Shown here piece after piece: positions 8,013 to 16,735 of a stretch of DNA of 39,287 bases (within the stretch, counting starts at the first letter, position 1; every line of letters begins with the position of its first letter). The stretch covers positions 1 to 39,287 of the forward strand of contig JAQYNQ010000113.1 in the NCBI GenBank assembly GCA_028727785.1, written 5' to 3'. The notes under the pieces are model-generated. The model was not told the origin of the DNA. It worked only from the letters and a program-made list of their open reading frames with translations, and did not search any database. A program made the translations under genes and the position numbers. The stretch comes from Eubacteriaceae bacterium. GTDB lineage: Bacteria; Bacillota; Clostridia; Peptostreptococcales; Anaerovoracaceae.

Positions 8013-9308
8013 ATGAATGTAAAAAAATTAAAGAGAATTCTGCTTGTGGCTATTACTGTTTCAGCATCATCAATGATCAGCTTTAATATTTTGACTACAG
8101 GCTTTATTGTAGCTATGTCGGTTTTGATAATGGGAATCTTTATCTATTGTTACAGAGACATGAAGGGCCATCATATCGCCTGGATGGTGGCAGTATGTTC
8201 TCCTGTGTTCCGATGGGCTATTATGACAGTGCAGAATGGGTTTTCGTGGAATGGTATTCTGGAAGTTCTGCCTGACTCAGTTTTCTTTCTGGCGTACGGC
8301 GTGGTTTATGCTATAGCATATAAGTATATAATACGAGAGGAGCGAAATCTAAGTAACTTCTTTTTTGTTGTTTTATTATGTGACTGGACAGGGAACTGCT
8401 GTGAGGTACTGACCAGAAGCCTTTTGAGCAGCTCTATGCTGATGTCATCAGAGTATTTCCTTCTGTTTGGTCTTATTGCTGTACTCAGAACAGGACTGGT
8501 GCAGCTGATAGGCTCATCCATAGAATACTATACCGGATTTCTTCTGCATCAGGAACGGGATGAAATGTTTAAAAAACTTTTGAATCAGGCTTCGGTTTTT
8601 GAAAGTGAGGTTCGGGTTATGGAGAAGAATGTGGGGGAAATAGAGGTGGTTATGCGCAAGGCGTATGCACTCCACAAGGACACAGAAGACTCGGGGCTTG
8701 ACAGAGAAACAAGGACAAAGCTCCTTGATATCGCTAAAAGTGCCCATGAAATAAAGGGAGACTACATGGCGGTAATAAATACATTGAAGGACGTTTATCT
8801 TAACGAGTTCAAAAGGGAAAAAATGCTTCTGAGTGAAGTTATTTCCCTGGAAAAACAGAATGTTATGTCCCTGGGAAGAAGTCGCGGATGCACCGTTTCC
8901 GTGGACTTCAGGGTCAAAACTGACTTCGATCTGGAATCACCTTTTAAACTGATGTCCGTAGTCAGAAATATTTTTACCAACTCCATGGAAGCAGCTGATG
9001 GATACAAAGTTTACATAAATGTGCTGGTGGAATCAGACAGAAACAACCCAGAAATATGTAAGCTGTCATTTGCGGATAATGGATGCGGAATAGAAGAGGA
9101 TAACCTTGAATTCATTAGAACAGAAGGGTTTTCGACTAAGTTCAATGAAGAAACAGGGAACATACAGCGAGGACTGGGACTTCCGGTTGTCTGTGATATA
9201 ATTGAAAAAGAATACAGTGGAACAATAGATATTGAAAGTACTGTGGGGAAAGGAACGACAATTACAATTAGAATTCCTGTAGAAAAATTGGGAGAAAAAG
9301 TAGCATGA
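8013..9308 (+). CDS. membrane sensor histidine kinase, GHKL family (GlnK/DcuS-like)
   Basis: 431 aa; about 6 N-terminal TM segments, 'AHEIKGDY' phosphoacceptor-like motif, ATPase motifs 'NSMEAADG', 'DNGCGIE', 'RGLGLPVVCDII'; ATGA overlap with the downstream response regulator. Confidence 0.8.
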   Translation: MNVKKLKRILLVAITVSASSMISFNILTTGFIVAMSVLIMGIFIYCYRDMKGHHIAWMVAVCSPVFRWAIMTVQNGFSWNGILEVLPDSVFFLAYGVVYAIAYKYIIREERNLSNFFFVVLLCDWTGNCCEVLTRSLLSSSMLMSSEYFLLFGLIAVLRTGLVQLIGSSIEYYTGFLLHQERDEMFKKLLNQASVFESEVRVMEKNVGEIEVVMRKAYALHKDTEDSGLDRETRTKLLDIAKSAHEIKGDYMAVINTLKDVYLNEFKREKMLLSEVISLEKQNVMSLGRSRGCTVSVDFRVKTDFDLESPFKLMSVVRNIFTNSMEAADGYKVYINVLVESDRNNPEICKLSFADNGCGIEEDNLEFIRTEGFSTKFNEETGNIQRGLGLPVVCDIIEKEYSGTIDIESTVGKGTTITIRIPVEKLGEKVA

Positions 9309-10150
9309 GATATTACATTGTAGACGATAATATAGGAACAGTAAAAAGCCTTGAGAATATTATTAAATCAAAGAAGCTTGGAAGCGTATGCGGTTACTCA
9401 ACATCACCGGAGATTGCTATAGGTGAGATTTTGGAGGACAGACCGGATATAGTTCTTGTTGACTTCCTTATGGGTGATATGGACGGAGTTGAAATGATTG
9501 AAAAAATCAGAATGAAAAACGAAGAAATCTGCTTCGTGATGATTTCCAAGGTTAGCGACAAGTCTATGATTCAGACTGCGTACACAGCAGGAATTGAATT
9601 TTTTATTAACAAACCCATTAATATTGTAGAGGTTGAGACTGTTCTCAACAAGGTTATGGAAAAAATCCGGATGAGCGGAATGCTGAGCCAGCTAAAAAAC
9701 ATTATGAGCTCGGCAGATTCTATGGGAAGCAGCAAAGCGACTTCTGAAGCACCTAAAACAAGCTACAAGGATATTGACCACCTTCTTTCCAACCTGGGCA
9801 TGTTAGGGGAAAAAGGGTGCCAGGATATCAGAAGGGCATATAACTTTATGATTGAAAATGACCGTGAATATGGTAAAAGTGTTATGGCTCATCTTGAGGA
9901 GTCCGGCGATGATTCTGCAAAAAACATAGAGCAGCGAATGCGGCGTGCTATTAAGAAAGGACTCACCAACACAGCAAATATTATGCTGGATGATTCATAT
10001 AGTGATATTGTGGACTTGTATGCCCGATATGTGTTTGATTTCAGTACCATCAGGGAGGAAATGAACTGCGTGTCTGGGAAAAGCATTACCGGCGGAAGGG
10101 TGAGCATAGCTAAATTTATGGACGGCCTGGTACATTTCAGCAAGGGATAA
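9305..10150 (+). CDS. response regulator with YcbB/GlnL-type C-terminal domain
   Basis: 281 aa; receiver 'YYIVDDN...ILVDFLMGDMDGVEM...MISKVSDKSM...INKPINI' then a C-terminal region of YcbB-domain type ('GMLGEKGCQDIRRAYNFMI... RMRRAIKKGLTNTANIMLDD'). Confidence 0.75.
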   Translation: MRYYIVDDNIGTVKSLENIIKSKKLGSVCGYSTSPEIAIGEILEDRPDIVLVDFLMGDMDGVEMIEKIRMKNEEICFVMISKVSDKSMIQTAYTAGIEFFINKPINIVEVETVLNKVMEKIRMSGMLSQLKNIMSSADSMGSSKATSEAPKTSYKDIDHLLSNLGMLGEKGCQDIRRAYNFMIENDREYGKSVMAHLEESGDDSAKNIEQRMRRAIKKGLTNTANIMLDDSYSDIVDLYARYVFDFSTIREEMNCVSGKSITGGRVSIAKFMDGLVHFSKG

Positions 10151-10180
10151 AACGATAATCTCTTTTCCACAGATAAAAAT

Positions 10181-10210
10181 TTTATTTGAGTATTTTTGAG
10201 TTTTTTTGAA
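10181..10210 (+). repeat. three 10-bp direct repeats, putative response-regulator operator
   Basis: TTTATTTGAG / TATTTTTGAG / TTTTTTTGAA, i.e. TTTGAR-N4-TTTGAR-N4-TTTGAA, ending 10 bp before TATAAT (10221-10226). Confidence 0.6.
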
Positions 10211-10271
10211 AAGGCGAACTTATAATTTCCTCAATAAGATCGTTATCTGTTAACGAAAGGAGATTTTTATT

Positions 10272-11771
10272 ATGTTGGATAGTTTTGCTAATTGGATTAA
10301 CGGTTATTTATGGGCACCGGCGCTGGTTTATCTGGCAATAGCCGTAGGACTTTTCCTTTCAATCGGATTAAAGTTCCCGCAGTTCAGGCTGATTAAGGAT
10401 ATGGTACGTCAGCTGACTAAGGGATCAGGAAGTGAAAGCGGGGTTTCCTCATTCCAGGGTTTCTGCATGGCTCTTGGCGGAAGGGTAGGAACAGGAAATA
10501 TCGCAGGTGTTGCCAGTGCAATTGCAGTTGGCGGACCTGGTGCTGTTTTCTGGATGTGGATTATCGCACTGGTTGGAGCCGGTTCTGCTTTCAGTGAATC
10601 AGCTCTTGCTCAGGTTTACAAAACCAAGGCATTAGGTGAGTATCGCGGCGGACCTGCTTATTACATTGACAGAGGTCTGAAATGTAAACCTCTTGCAATT
10701 GCATTTGCCCTTGCTACTATTCTTGCAATGACTATTACAGGACCTACTGTTCAGGCTAATGCAATTTCAACTGCTTTCAAGGGTATCAACCTGAATGTAA
10801 GTCCTATGATTGTTGGAATTATTGTTGCTGTATTATTCCTGGCCGTAACACTTGGCGGCGTTAAGAGAATCGGAACATTTGCAAGTTATGTTGTTCCGGT
10901 TATGGCAGGCATCTATCTGATTCTTGCAATTATTATTCTTGTTGTGAATGCAGGTAATATTGTACCTATGTTCGCTCTGATATTCAAATGTGCTTTCAAT
11001 CTTGAAGCTGCATTTGGCGGTGTATTTGGCTCATGTGTAATGATGGGCGTAAAAAGGGGTATATATTCTAATGAAGCAGGATGGGGCTCAGGAGCTCACG
11101 CTGCTGCAACTGCTGAAGTTTCTCATCCTGCAAAACAGGGTCTGGCACAGGCATTTTCTGTATACGTTGATACTCTGCTGGTATGTACTGCAACTGCTCT
11201 TATGATTCTGTCAACGGGCTGCTATAACGTTTATGACGGCAGTGGTGCAGCTGTAGTAGAAGGACTTGCCGGAGTAGAAGCCGGACCCGGTTTTGTTCAG
11301 GGAGCAATAGACAGCCTGATTCCAGGCTTTGGAGCACCTTTTATTACAATAGCCATGTTCTTCTTTGCTTTCACAACACTGTTATCCTTTGCGGTATATG
11401 CTGACGCAAACTTCCAGTTTATTCTGGAAAAGGCAAATGACAAGGTTAAGAAGGCTGCTTATGTGGGAGGATGTGTTATCATTGCGGGTCTTGCTCTTAT
11501 GGCTTCTATGAAGGATATGACAACTGCATGGAACTACGCCGATGTGGGAGTTGGTCTGACATGCTGGCTGAACCTTCCTGTACTTGCTCTTATGGCTCCT
11601 AAATCATTTAAGCTTCTAAAGGATTATGAAAATCAGAAGAAGAAGGGCCTGGATCCTGTATTCGTACCTGCTGATATAGGATTCGAAAACTGTGAGCTTT
11701 GGGACGAAATCGTTGCTGAAAAGTATCCTGATCTTCTTGAAGCCAAGAAAAATGCTGAGCTGCAGTCGTGA
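10272..11771 (+). CDS. sodium:alanine/glutamine symporter, AGCS family (GlnT-like)
   Basis: 499 aa multi-pass protein; 'FQGFCMALGGRVGTGNIAGVASAIAVGGPGAVFWMW', 'KRGIYSNEAGWGSGAHAAATAEVSHPAKQGLAQAFSVYVDT' are AGCS signatures. Confidence 0.93.
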   Translation: MLDSFANWINGYLWAPALVYLAIAVGLFLSIGLKFPQFRLIKDMVRQLTKGSGSESGVSSFQGFCMALGGRVGTGNIAGVASAIAVGGPGAVFWMWIIALVGAGSAFSESALAQVYKTKALGEYRGGPAYYIDRGLKCKPLAIAFALATILAMTITGPTVQANAISTAFKGINLNVSPMIVGIIVAVLFLAVTLGGVKRIGTFASYVVPVMAGIYLILAIIILVVNAGNIVPMFALIFKCAFNLEAAFGGVFGSCVMMGVKRGIYSNEAGWGSGAHAAATAEVSHPAKQGLAQAFSVYVDTLLVCTATALMILSTGCYNVYDGSGAAVVEGLAGVEAGPGFVQGAIDSLIPGFGAPFITIAMFFFAFTTLLSFAVYADANFQFILEKANDKVKKAAYVGGCVIIAGLALMASMKDMTTAWNYADVGVGLTCWLNLPVLALMAPKSFKLLKDYENQKKKGLDPVFVPADIGFENCELWDEIVAEKYPDLLEAKKNAELQS

Positions 11772-11805
11772 ATTGCATTAAGATTCATTGATTCATCTCG
11801 GTTAG

Positions 11806-11853
11806 AATAAAAAGTAAATCCGGATGAACTTTATGATGTTCATCCGGATTTAC
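11806..11853 (-). terminator. intrinsic terminator, mainly for the leu operon (convergent with the symporter gene)
   Basis: Perfect 16-bp stem GTAAATCCGGATGAAC / GTTCATCCGGATTTAC (11814-11853), with TTTTTATT following on the minus strand. Confidence 0.75.
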
Positions 11854-11903
11854 AAAAGGAATTATTATTGGTTAGTTTGATTCAAAGTCATGCTGTATCT
11901 GAA

Positions 11904-12986
11904 TCAGATACGAGCTGCAATCAGATCACCGCATTCTCTGGTACCGACAAGAGTTTTACCCTCAGACATGATGTCAGTTGTGCGGTAACCTTCTTTCAGA
12001 ACCTGCTCAACAGCATTTTCAATTGCATTTGCTTCCTCGTCCATGTCGAAAGAGTAACGAAGCATCATTGCAGCAGAAAGGATTGTTGCAATAGGATTTG
12101 CAATGTTCTTGCCTGCAATATCAGGAGCACTGCCGTGACTTGGTTCATACATTCCGAACTTGTCTTCGCGAAGAGAAGCACTGGACAGCATTCCGATAGA
12201 ACCTGTAACCATGCTGGCTTCGTCAGATAAAATATCGCCGAACATGTTTTCCGTTAATATTACGTCAAACTGCTTAGGGTTTCTTACAAGCTGCATTGCA
12301 GCGTTGTCAACAAGCATATGCTCGTACTCAACCTCAGGGTAGTCAGCCGCAACCTCCTCGACAACCTTTCTCCATAGTCTGGAAGTGTCAAGAACGTTGG
12401 CTTTGTCAACAGAAGTAACCTTCTTTCTGCGCTTCATAGCAATATCAAAACCTCTTTTGGCAATTCTTCTGATTTCTGTTTCGCTGTAGCTCATGGAATC
12501 TCTTGCTACAAGCTCACCATCTTCTTCTTCAGTTGAACGCTTTCCGAAGTAAAGACCACCGGTCAGTTCTCTCATAATCATCATATCAAAACCGCCTTCG
12601 GTCAGCTCCTCCCTCAGAGGACATGCGCCCTTAAGCTCCTCGTACAGATAAGCAGGTCTAAGGTTAGCGAAAAGACCCAGTTCCTTTCTGATTTTCAGAA
12701 GGCCCGCTTCAGGTCTCAGGCTCGGGTCAAGCTTGTACCAGGGAGAAGTGGAAGTGTTTCCGCCAATAGAACCAAGTAGAACGCTGTCGCTTGCTTTTGC
12801 AATCTCCAGAGCCTCGTCACTTAGAGGAACACCATAAGCATCAATAGAACAGCCACCCATTAAAATCTGAGTGTAATTGAATTTATGGTTATATTTTTCA
12901 GCAACAGTATCTAAAACCTTCATAGCTTCTTCAACAATTTCAGGTCCGATACCGTCACCTTTGATTACAGCAATATTTTTTTCCAT
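11904..12986 (-). CDS. leuB: 3-isopropylmalate dehydrogenase
   Basis: 360 aa; '[20 protein letters not shown]', '[17 protein letters not shown]', '[31 protein letters not shown]'. Confidence 0.97.
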   Translation of the reverse strand: MEKNIAVIKGDGIGPEIVEEAMKVLDTVAEKYNHKFNYTQILMGGCSIDAYGVPLSDEALEIAKASDSVLLGSIGGNTSTSPWYKLDPSLRPEAGLLKIRKELGLFANLRPAYLYEELKGACPLREELTEGGFDMMIMRELTGGLYFGKRSTEEEDGELVARDSMSYSETEIRRIAKRGFDIAMKRRKKVTSVDKANVLDTSRLWRKVVEEVAADYPEVEYEHMLVDNAAMQLVRNPKQFDVILTENMFGDILSDEASMVTGSIGMLSSASLREDKFGMYEPSHGSAPDIAGKNIANPIATILSAAMMLRYSFDMDEEANAIENAVEQVLKEGYRTTDIMSEGKTLVGTRECGDLIAARI

Positions 12987-12992
12987 CTTTTC

Positions 12993-13475
12993 TTATTTTC
13001 CCTTCTTTGCATTTACGTAGTTTACCAGACCTTCAGCATCAATCATCTTCTGAAGAAATTCAGGGAAAGGCTGAGACTGGTAAGATTCACCCTTGGTAAC
13101 GTTAGTGATAACACCTGTTCCGAAGTCTACAGTAACTTCGTCGCCAACTTCAATTTTTTCAGCAGCTTCCACACATTCCATAATAGGAAGACCGATATTT
13201 ATAGCGTTACGATAGAAAATACGGGCAAAACTTTTTGCAATGATGCACTTGATACCGGCTGTCTTAAGGCAAAGAGGGGCGTGCTCTCTGGAAGATCCAC
13301 AACCGAAATTGTGTCCGGCAACCATAATATCGCCTTCCTCTACAGTTCCTGCAAAGTCAGGGTCGATATCAACCATGGCGTGGCTTGCAAGCTCTTTTGC
13401 ATCAAAAGAGTTAAGGTAACGAGCAGGGATGATTACATCAGTATCAACATTGTCTTTATATTTGTAAATTTTCAT
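12993..13475 (-). CDS. leuD: 3-isopropylmalate dehydratase small subunit
   Basis: 160 aa; '[14 protein letters not shown]', '[42 protein letters not shown]'. Confidence 0.96.
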   Translation of the reverse strand: MKIYKYKDNVDTDVIIPARYLNSFDAKELASHAMVDIDPDFAGTVEEGDIMVAGHNFGCGSSREHAPLCLKTAGIKCIIAKSFARIFYRNAINIGLPIMECVEAAEKIEVGDEVTVDFGTGVITNVTKGESYQSQPFPEFLQKMIDAEGLVNYVNAKKGK

Positions 13476-14749
13476 TATAGTTCACCTACCTTTTCAGGAT
13501 TAGCAATGTAACCTGCGATTGCACTTGCTGCCGCAACTTCAGGAGAAGCAAGATAAATAAGAGATTCAGTATCACCCATACGACCGACAAAGTTTCTGTT
13601 GGTTGTGGATACACACTTTTCACCCTTAGCCATTACTCCCATGTGACCGCCCATGCAAGGACCGCAGCTAGGTGTATTAAATGCACAGCCTGCATTAATA
13701 AAGATTTCTGCAAGACCCTGCTGGATACATTCTAAGAAAATTTTCTGAGTTGCAGGAACAACCATTACACGCACATTTCTTGCAACCTGATGCCCTTTAA
13801 GAATAGCAGCAGCCTTCTGAAGGTCTGAAAGACGACCGTTAGTACATGAACCGATAACAACCTGATTGATGTAAATCTTATCCATTTCTTCAATCTCATC
13901 GATTGTGTGTCCGTTACCCGGAAGATGAGGGAAGGAAACAGTTGGTCTGACTTCATCCAGTTTAATTTCGATAACTTCTTCATATTCAGCATCTTCATCT
14001 GCCTCGAAAACTTCGTAAGACTTGACACCTGCTTCTTCCATGTAAGCAACAGTCTGGTCGTCAACAGGGAAGATACCGTTCTTTGCACCTGCTTCAATGG
14101 CCATATTTGCAATAGTAAAGCGGTCATCCATAGTCAGGTTGGCAATGCCGTCGCCTACGAATTCCATTGATTTGTAAAGAGCTCCGTCAACTCCGATCTT
14201 TGTGATGATGTGAAGAATTACATCCTTGCCGCTTACATATTTTGAAGGTGCACCTGTCAAAACAAATTTAATAGCACTAGGTACTTTGAACCAGTTTTCT
14301 CCTGTTGCCATACCTGTAGCAATGTCAGTAGTACCAACACCGGTTGAAAAAGCGCCAAGTGCTCCGTAAGAGCATGTGTGAGAGTCGGCACCGATAATGC
14401 ACTGCCCCGCAGCTACAATTCCTTTTTCAGGAAGAATAGCATGTTCAACTCCGCATTTACCCTGTTCCATATGATGAGTAAGTCCCTGAGCTTCTGAAAA
14501 GTCAAGAATTGCCTTGGAGTTCTCGGCAGATTTAATATCTTTGTTTGGTGTAAAATGGTCAGGAACAAGAACTACCTTATCCTTATCAAATACCTTATCA
14601 GCCATCTGATAGAAAATAGGTAAGGCCATAGGTCCGGTAATATCGTTAGCCATAACCACATCCAGCTTTGCTTCAATAAGCTGGCCTGCAACTACCTTGT
14701 CCAGACCTGCATGAGCAGCCAGAATTTTCTGTGTCATAGTCATTCCCAT
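13475..14749 (-). CDS. leuC: 3-isopropylmalate dehydratase large subunit
   Basis: 424 aa aconitase-family protein; '[26 protein letters not shown]', '[16 protein letters not shown]', '[33 protein letters not shown]'. Confidence 0.97.
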   Translation of the reverse strand: MGMTMTQKILAAHAGLDKVVAGQLIEAKLDVVMANDITGPMALPIFYQMADKVFDKDKVVLVPDHFTPNKDIKSAENSKAILDFSEAQGLTHHMEQGKCGVEHAILPEKGIVAAGQCIIGADSHTCSYGALGAFSTGVGTTDIATGMATGENWFKVPSAIKFVLTGAPSKYVSGKDVILHIITKIGVDGALYKSMEFVGDGIANLTMDDRFTIANMAIEAGAKNGIFPVDDQTVAYMEEAGVKSYEVFEADEDAEYEEVIEIKLDEVRPTVSFPHLPGNGHTIDEIEEMDKIYINQVVIGSCTNGRLSDLQKAAAILKGHQVARNVRVMVVPATQKIFLECIQQGLAEIFINAGCAFNTPSCGPCMGGHMGVMAKGEKCVSTTNRNFVGRMGDTESLIYLASPEVAAASAIAGYIANPEKVGEL

Positions 14750-14814
14750 TGGAATTTTCCTCCTTTATATCAAAACTCATAGACCGGCGCCGCCACAAGT
14801 GGACGGCGTCAGGA

Positions 14815-16536
14815 TTATTTTACAAAGTGAATTCTTTTATTCATTCTGTTAAGTGCACGTACCAGAGCGTTTACAGAAGCCAGGATGATGTCATCGTGAG
14901 TACCGATACCCCAGTACTGATTACCCTTAGGATCTGCAATGCAGACATAAGCGGCAGCCTGAGAGTTGGAATCAGCACTGATAGCGTGTTCTGAATAAGT
15001 TACGAATTTATAGTCGAAGTGGTAGTCTGTCTTGCGAAGAGCATTGGATACAGCGTCCAGACGACCGTTACCGTCAGCTTCCAGATTATAAGTTGTACCG
15101 TCAATAATTGCTCTCATCTTAACTGTCATACCGTCAGCACTTGCACTCTTAGTAGAAGAGAAGTGGCTGAAGGTTGCATCGACAATGTCGATAGGAGAAA
15201 AGTCGTTAATATATTCAGCTTCAAATGCCTTGAAGATATCCTCAGGCTGAAGCTCTTCGTGATGTTTGTCGGAAATATCCTTCATCATATATCCGACTTC
15301 AGCCATCATAGCCTTAGGAATTGTGTAGCCGAAGTTACGTTCAAGGATATATGCCACACCGCCCTTACCGGACTGGCTGTTGATTCTGATAACGTCTCCG
15401 TCATATTCTCTTCCCACATCATGAGGGTCAAGTGGAAGATAAGGAACAGTCCATTTTGAAGGATCAGTTTCTTCACGCCACTTCATGCCTTTAGAAATAG
15501 CATCCTGGTGAGAACCTGAAAATGCTGCGAATACAAGCGCTCCACCATAAGGCTGCCTTGGGCTTACAGTCATGTTGGTGTACTCTTCGTAGTGAGCTAC
15601 AACATCAGGCATGTCTTCAAAGTCCAGTTCAGGGTCTACACCGTGAGTATACATGTTCATTGCTAAAGTCACGATGTCAACGTTACCGGTTCTCTCACCG
15701 TTACCGAAAAGTGTACCTTCAATTCTGTCTCCTCCGGCAAGAATACCAAGCTCTGCATCGGCAACACCTGTACCTCTGTCATTATGAGGGTGAAGTGAAA
15801 GAATAATGTTTTCTCTTCTGTGAAGATTCTTACTCATGAATTCAACCTGATTTGCAAATACATGTGGCATTGACATTTCCACAGTTGCAGGCAGATTGAT
15901 AATTACCTTATTATCTGGTGTAGGTTCCCATATGTCGATAACTGCGTTGCAGATATCAAGCGCAAACTCCATTTCAGTACCTGTGAAGCTTTCAGGGGAA
16001 TACTGGAAACGGAAGTTGGTTCCTGTTTCAGCGGAATACTTTGCAGCATATTCCTTCAGCATCTTTGCACCGTCGACTGCAATCTGAATTATTTCCTCCT
16101 CAGATGCCCTGAACACCTGCTGTCTCTGAGCAAAAGAAGTTGAGTTATACAGATGCACGATTGCATTCTTGGCACCCTTTAGAGCTTCGAAAGTTCTTTC
16201 TATTATGTGTGCTCTTGACTGAGTCAAAACCTGAACTGTTACATCGTCAGGAATAAGATTGTCATCTATTAGCTTTCTAAGAAATTCGTATTCAGTTTCG
16301 GAAGCGGCAGGGAAGCCAACTTCAATTTCTTTGAAGCCGAGCTTAACGAGGTACTGAAAGAAGTCTACTTTTTCTTCTAGACTCATAGGAACGATCAAAG
16401 CCTGGTTACCGTCACGCAGGTCTACACTGCACCAGATCGGTGCTTTTTCAATATGGTCTTTCTGAGTCCATTCGTATTCGTTTGCTTTCATTGGAGGGTT
16501 GAAATATCCCACCTTGTACTTGTTGTAATTTTTCAT
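14815..16536 (-). CDS. leuA: 2-isopropylmalate synthase (long type)
   Basis: 573 aa; 'PIWCSVDLRDGNQALIVPMSLEEKVDFFQYLVKLGFKEIEVGFPAASETEYEFLR', 'LHPHNDRGTGVADAELGILAGGDRIEGTLFGNGERTGNVDIVTLAMN'; C-terminal allosteric-type domain. Confidence 0.96.
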   Translation of the reverse strand: MKNYNKYKVGYFNPPMKANEYEWTQKDHIEKAPIWCSVDLRDGNQALIVPMSLEEKVDFFQYLVKLGFKEIEVGFPAASETEYEFLRKLIDDNLIPDDVTVQVLTQSRAHIIERTFEALKGAKNAIVHLYNSTSFAQRQQVFRASEEEIIQIAVDGAKMLKEYAAKYSAETGTNFRFQYSPESFTGTEMEFALDICNAVIDIWEPTPDNKVIINLPATVEMSMPHVFANQVEFMSKNLHRRENIILSLHPHNDRGTGVADAELGILAGGDRIEGTLFGNGERTGNVDIVTLAMNMYTHGVDPELDFEDMPDVVAHYEEYTNMTVSPRQPYGGALVFAAFSGSHQDAISKGMKWREETDPSKWTVPYLPLDPHDVGREYDGDVIRINSQSGKGGVAYILERNFGYTIPKAMMAEVGYMMKDISDKHHEELQPEDIFKAFEAEYINDFSPIDIVDATFSHFSSTKSASADGMTVKMRAIIDGTTYNLEADGNGRLDAVSNALRKTDYHFDYKFVTYSEHAISADSNSQAAAYVCIADPKGNQYWGIGTHDDIILASVNALVRALNRMNKRIHFVK

Positions 16537-16573
16537 TTTTCATACCTCGCCTAATTATAATTTTTATATATAT

Positions 16574-16602
16574 AATATATATGAAGTCAGTTTTTTTGTC
16601 AA
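16574..16602 (-). promoter_or_regulatory. promoter of leuA operon
   Basis: Minus strand TTGACA (16602..16597) - 17 bp - TATATT (16579..16574). Confidence 0.75.
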
Positions 16603-16610
16603 GAAATTAA

Positions 16611-16628
16611 TTTGTGGAACTACACAAA
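16611..16628. promoter_or_regulatory. inverted repeat between divergent leu and ilv promoters (candidate operator)
   Basis: TTTGTG-GAACTA-CACAAA perfect 6-bp arms; a weaker copy TTTGTG-N7-AACAAA starts 33 bp downstream (16644-16662). Confidence 0.5.
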
Positions 16629-16669
16629 AAAGCAAAAAGATTCTTTGTGAAAAAATAACAAATTTATTG

Positions 16670-16698
16670 TTGACATTTTCCTCAAAAAGATATATGAT
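16670..16698 (+). promoter_or_regulatory. promoter of ilvB operon
   Basis: TTGACA - 17 bp - TATGAT; start codon at 16736 leaves only a short leader. Confidence 0.8.
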
Positions 16699-16735
16699 TA
16701 TAACTGCTTAATAATAGAGAGGAGACTTTACGGAC

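Noticed and set aside
13765-14127. 120-aa minus-strand ORF inside leuC
   Set aside because: Alternative frame of leuC, no independent support.
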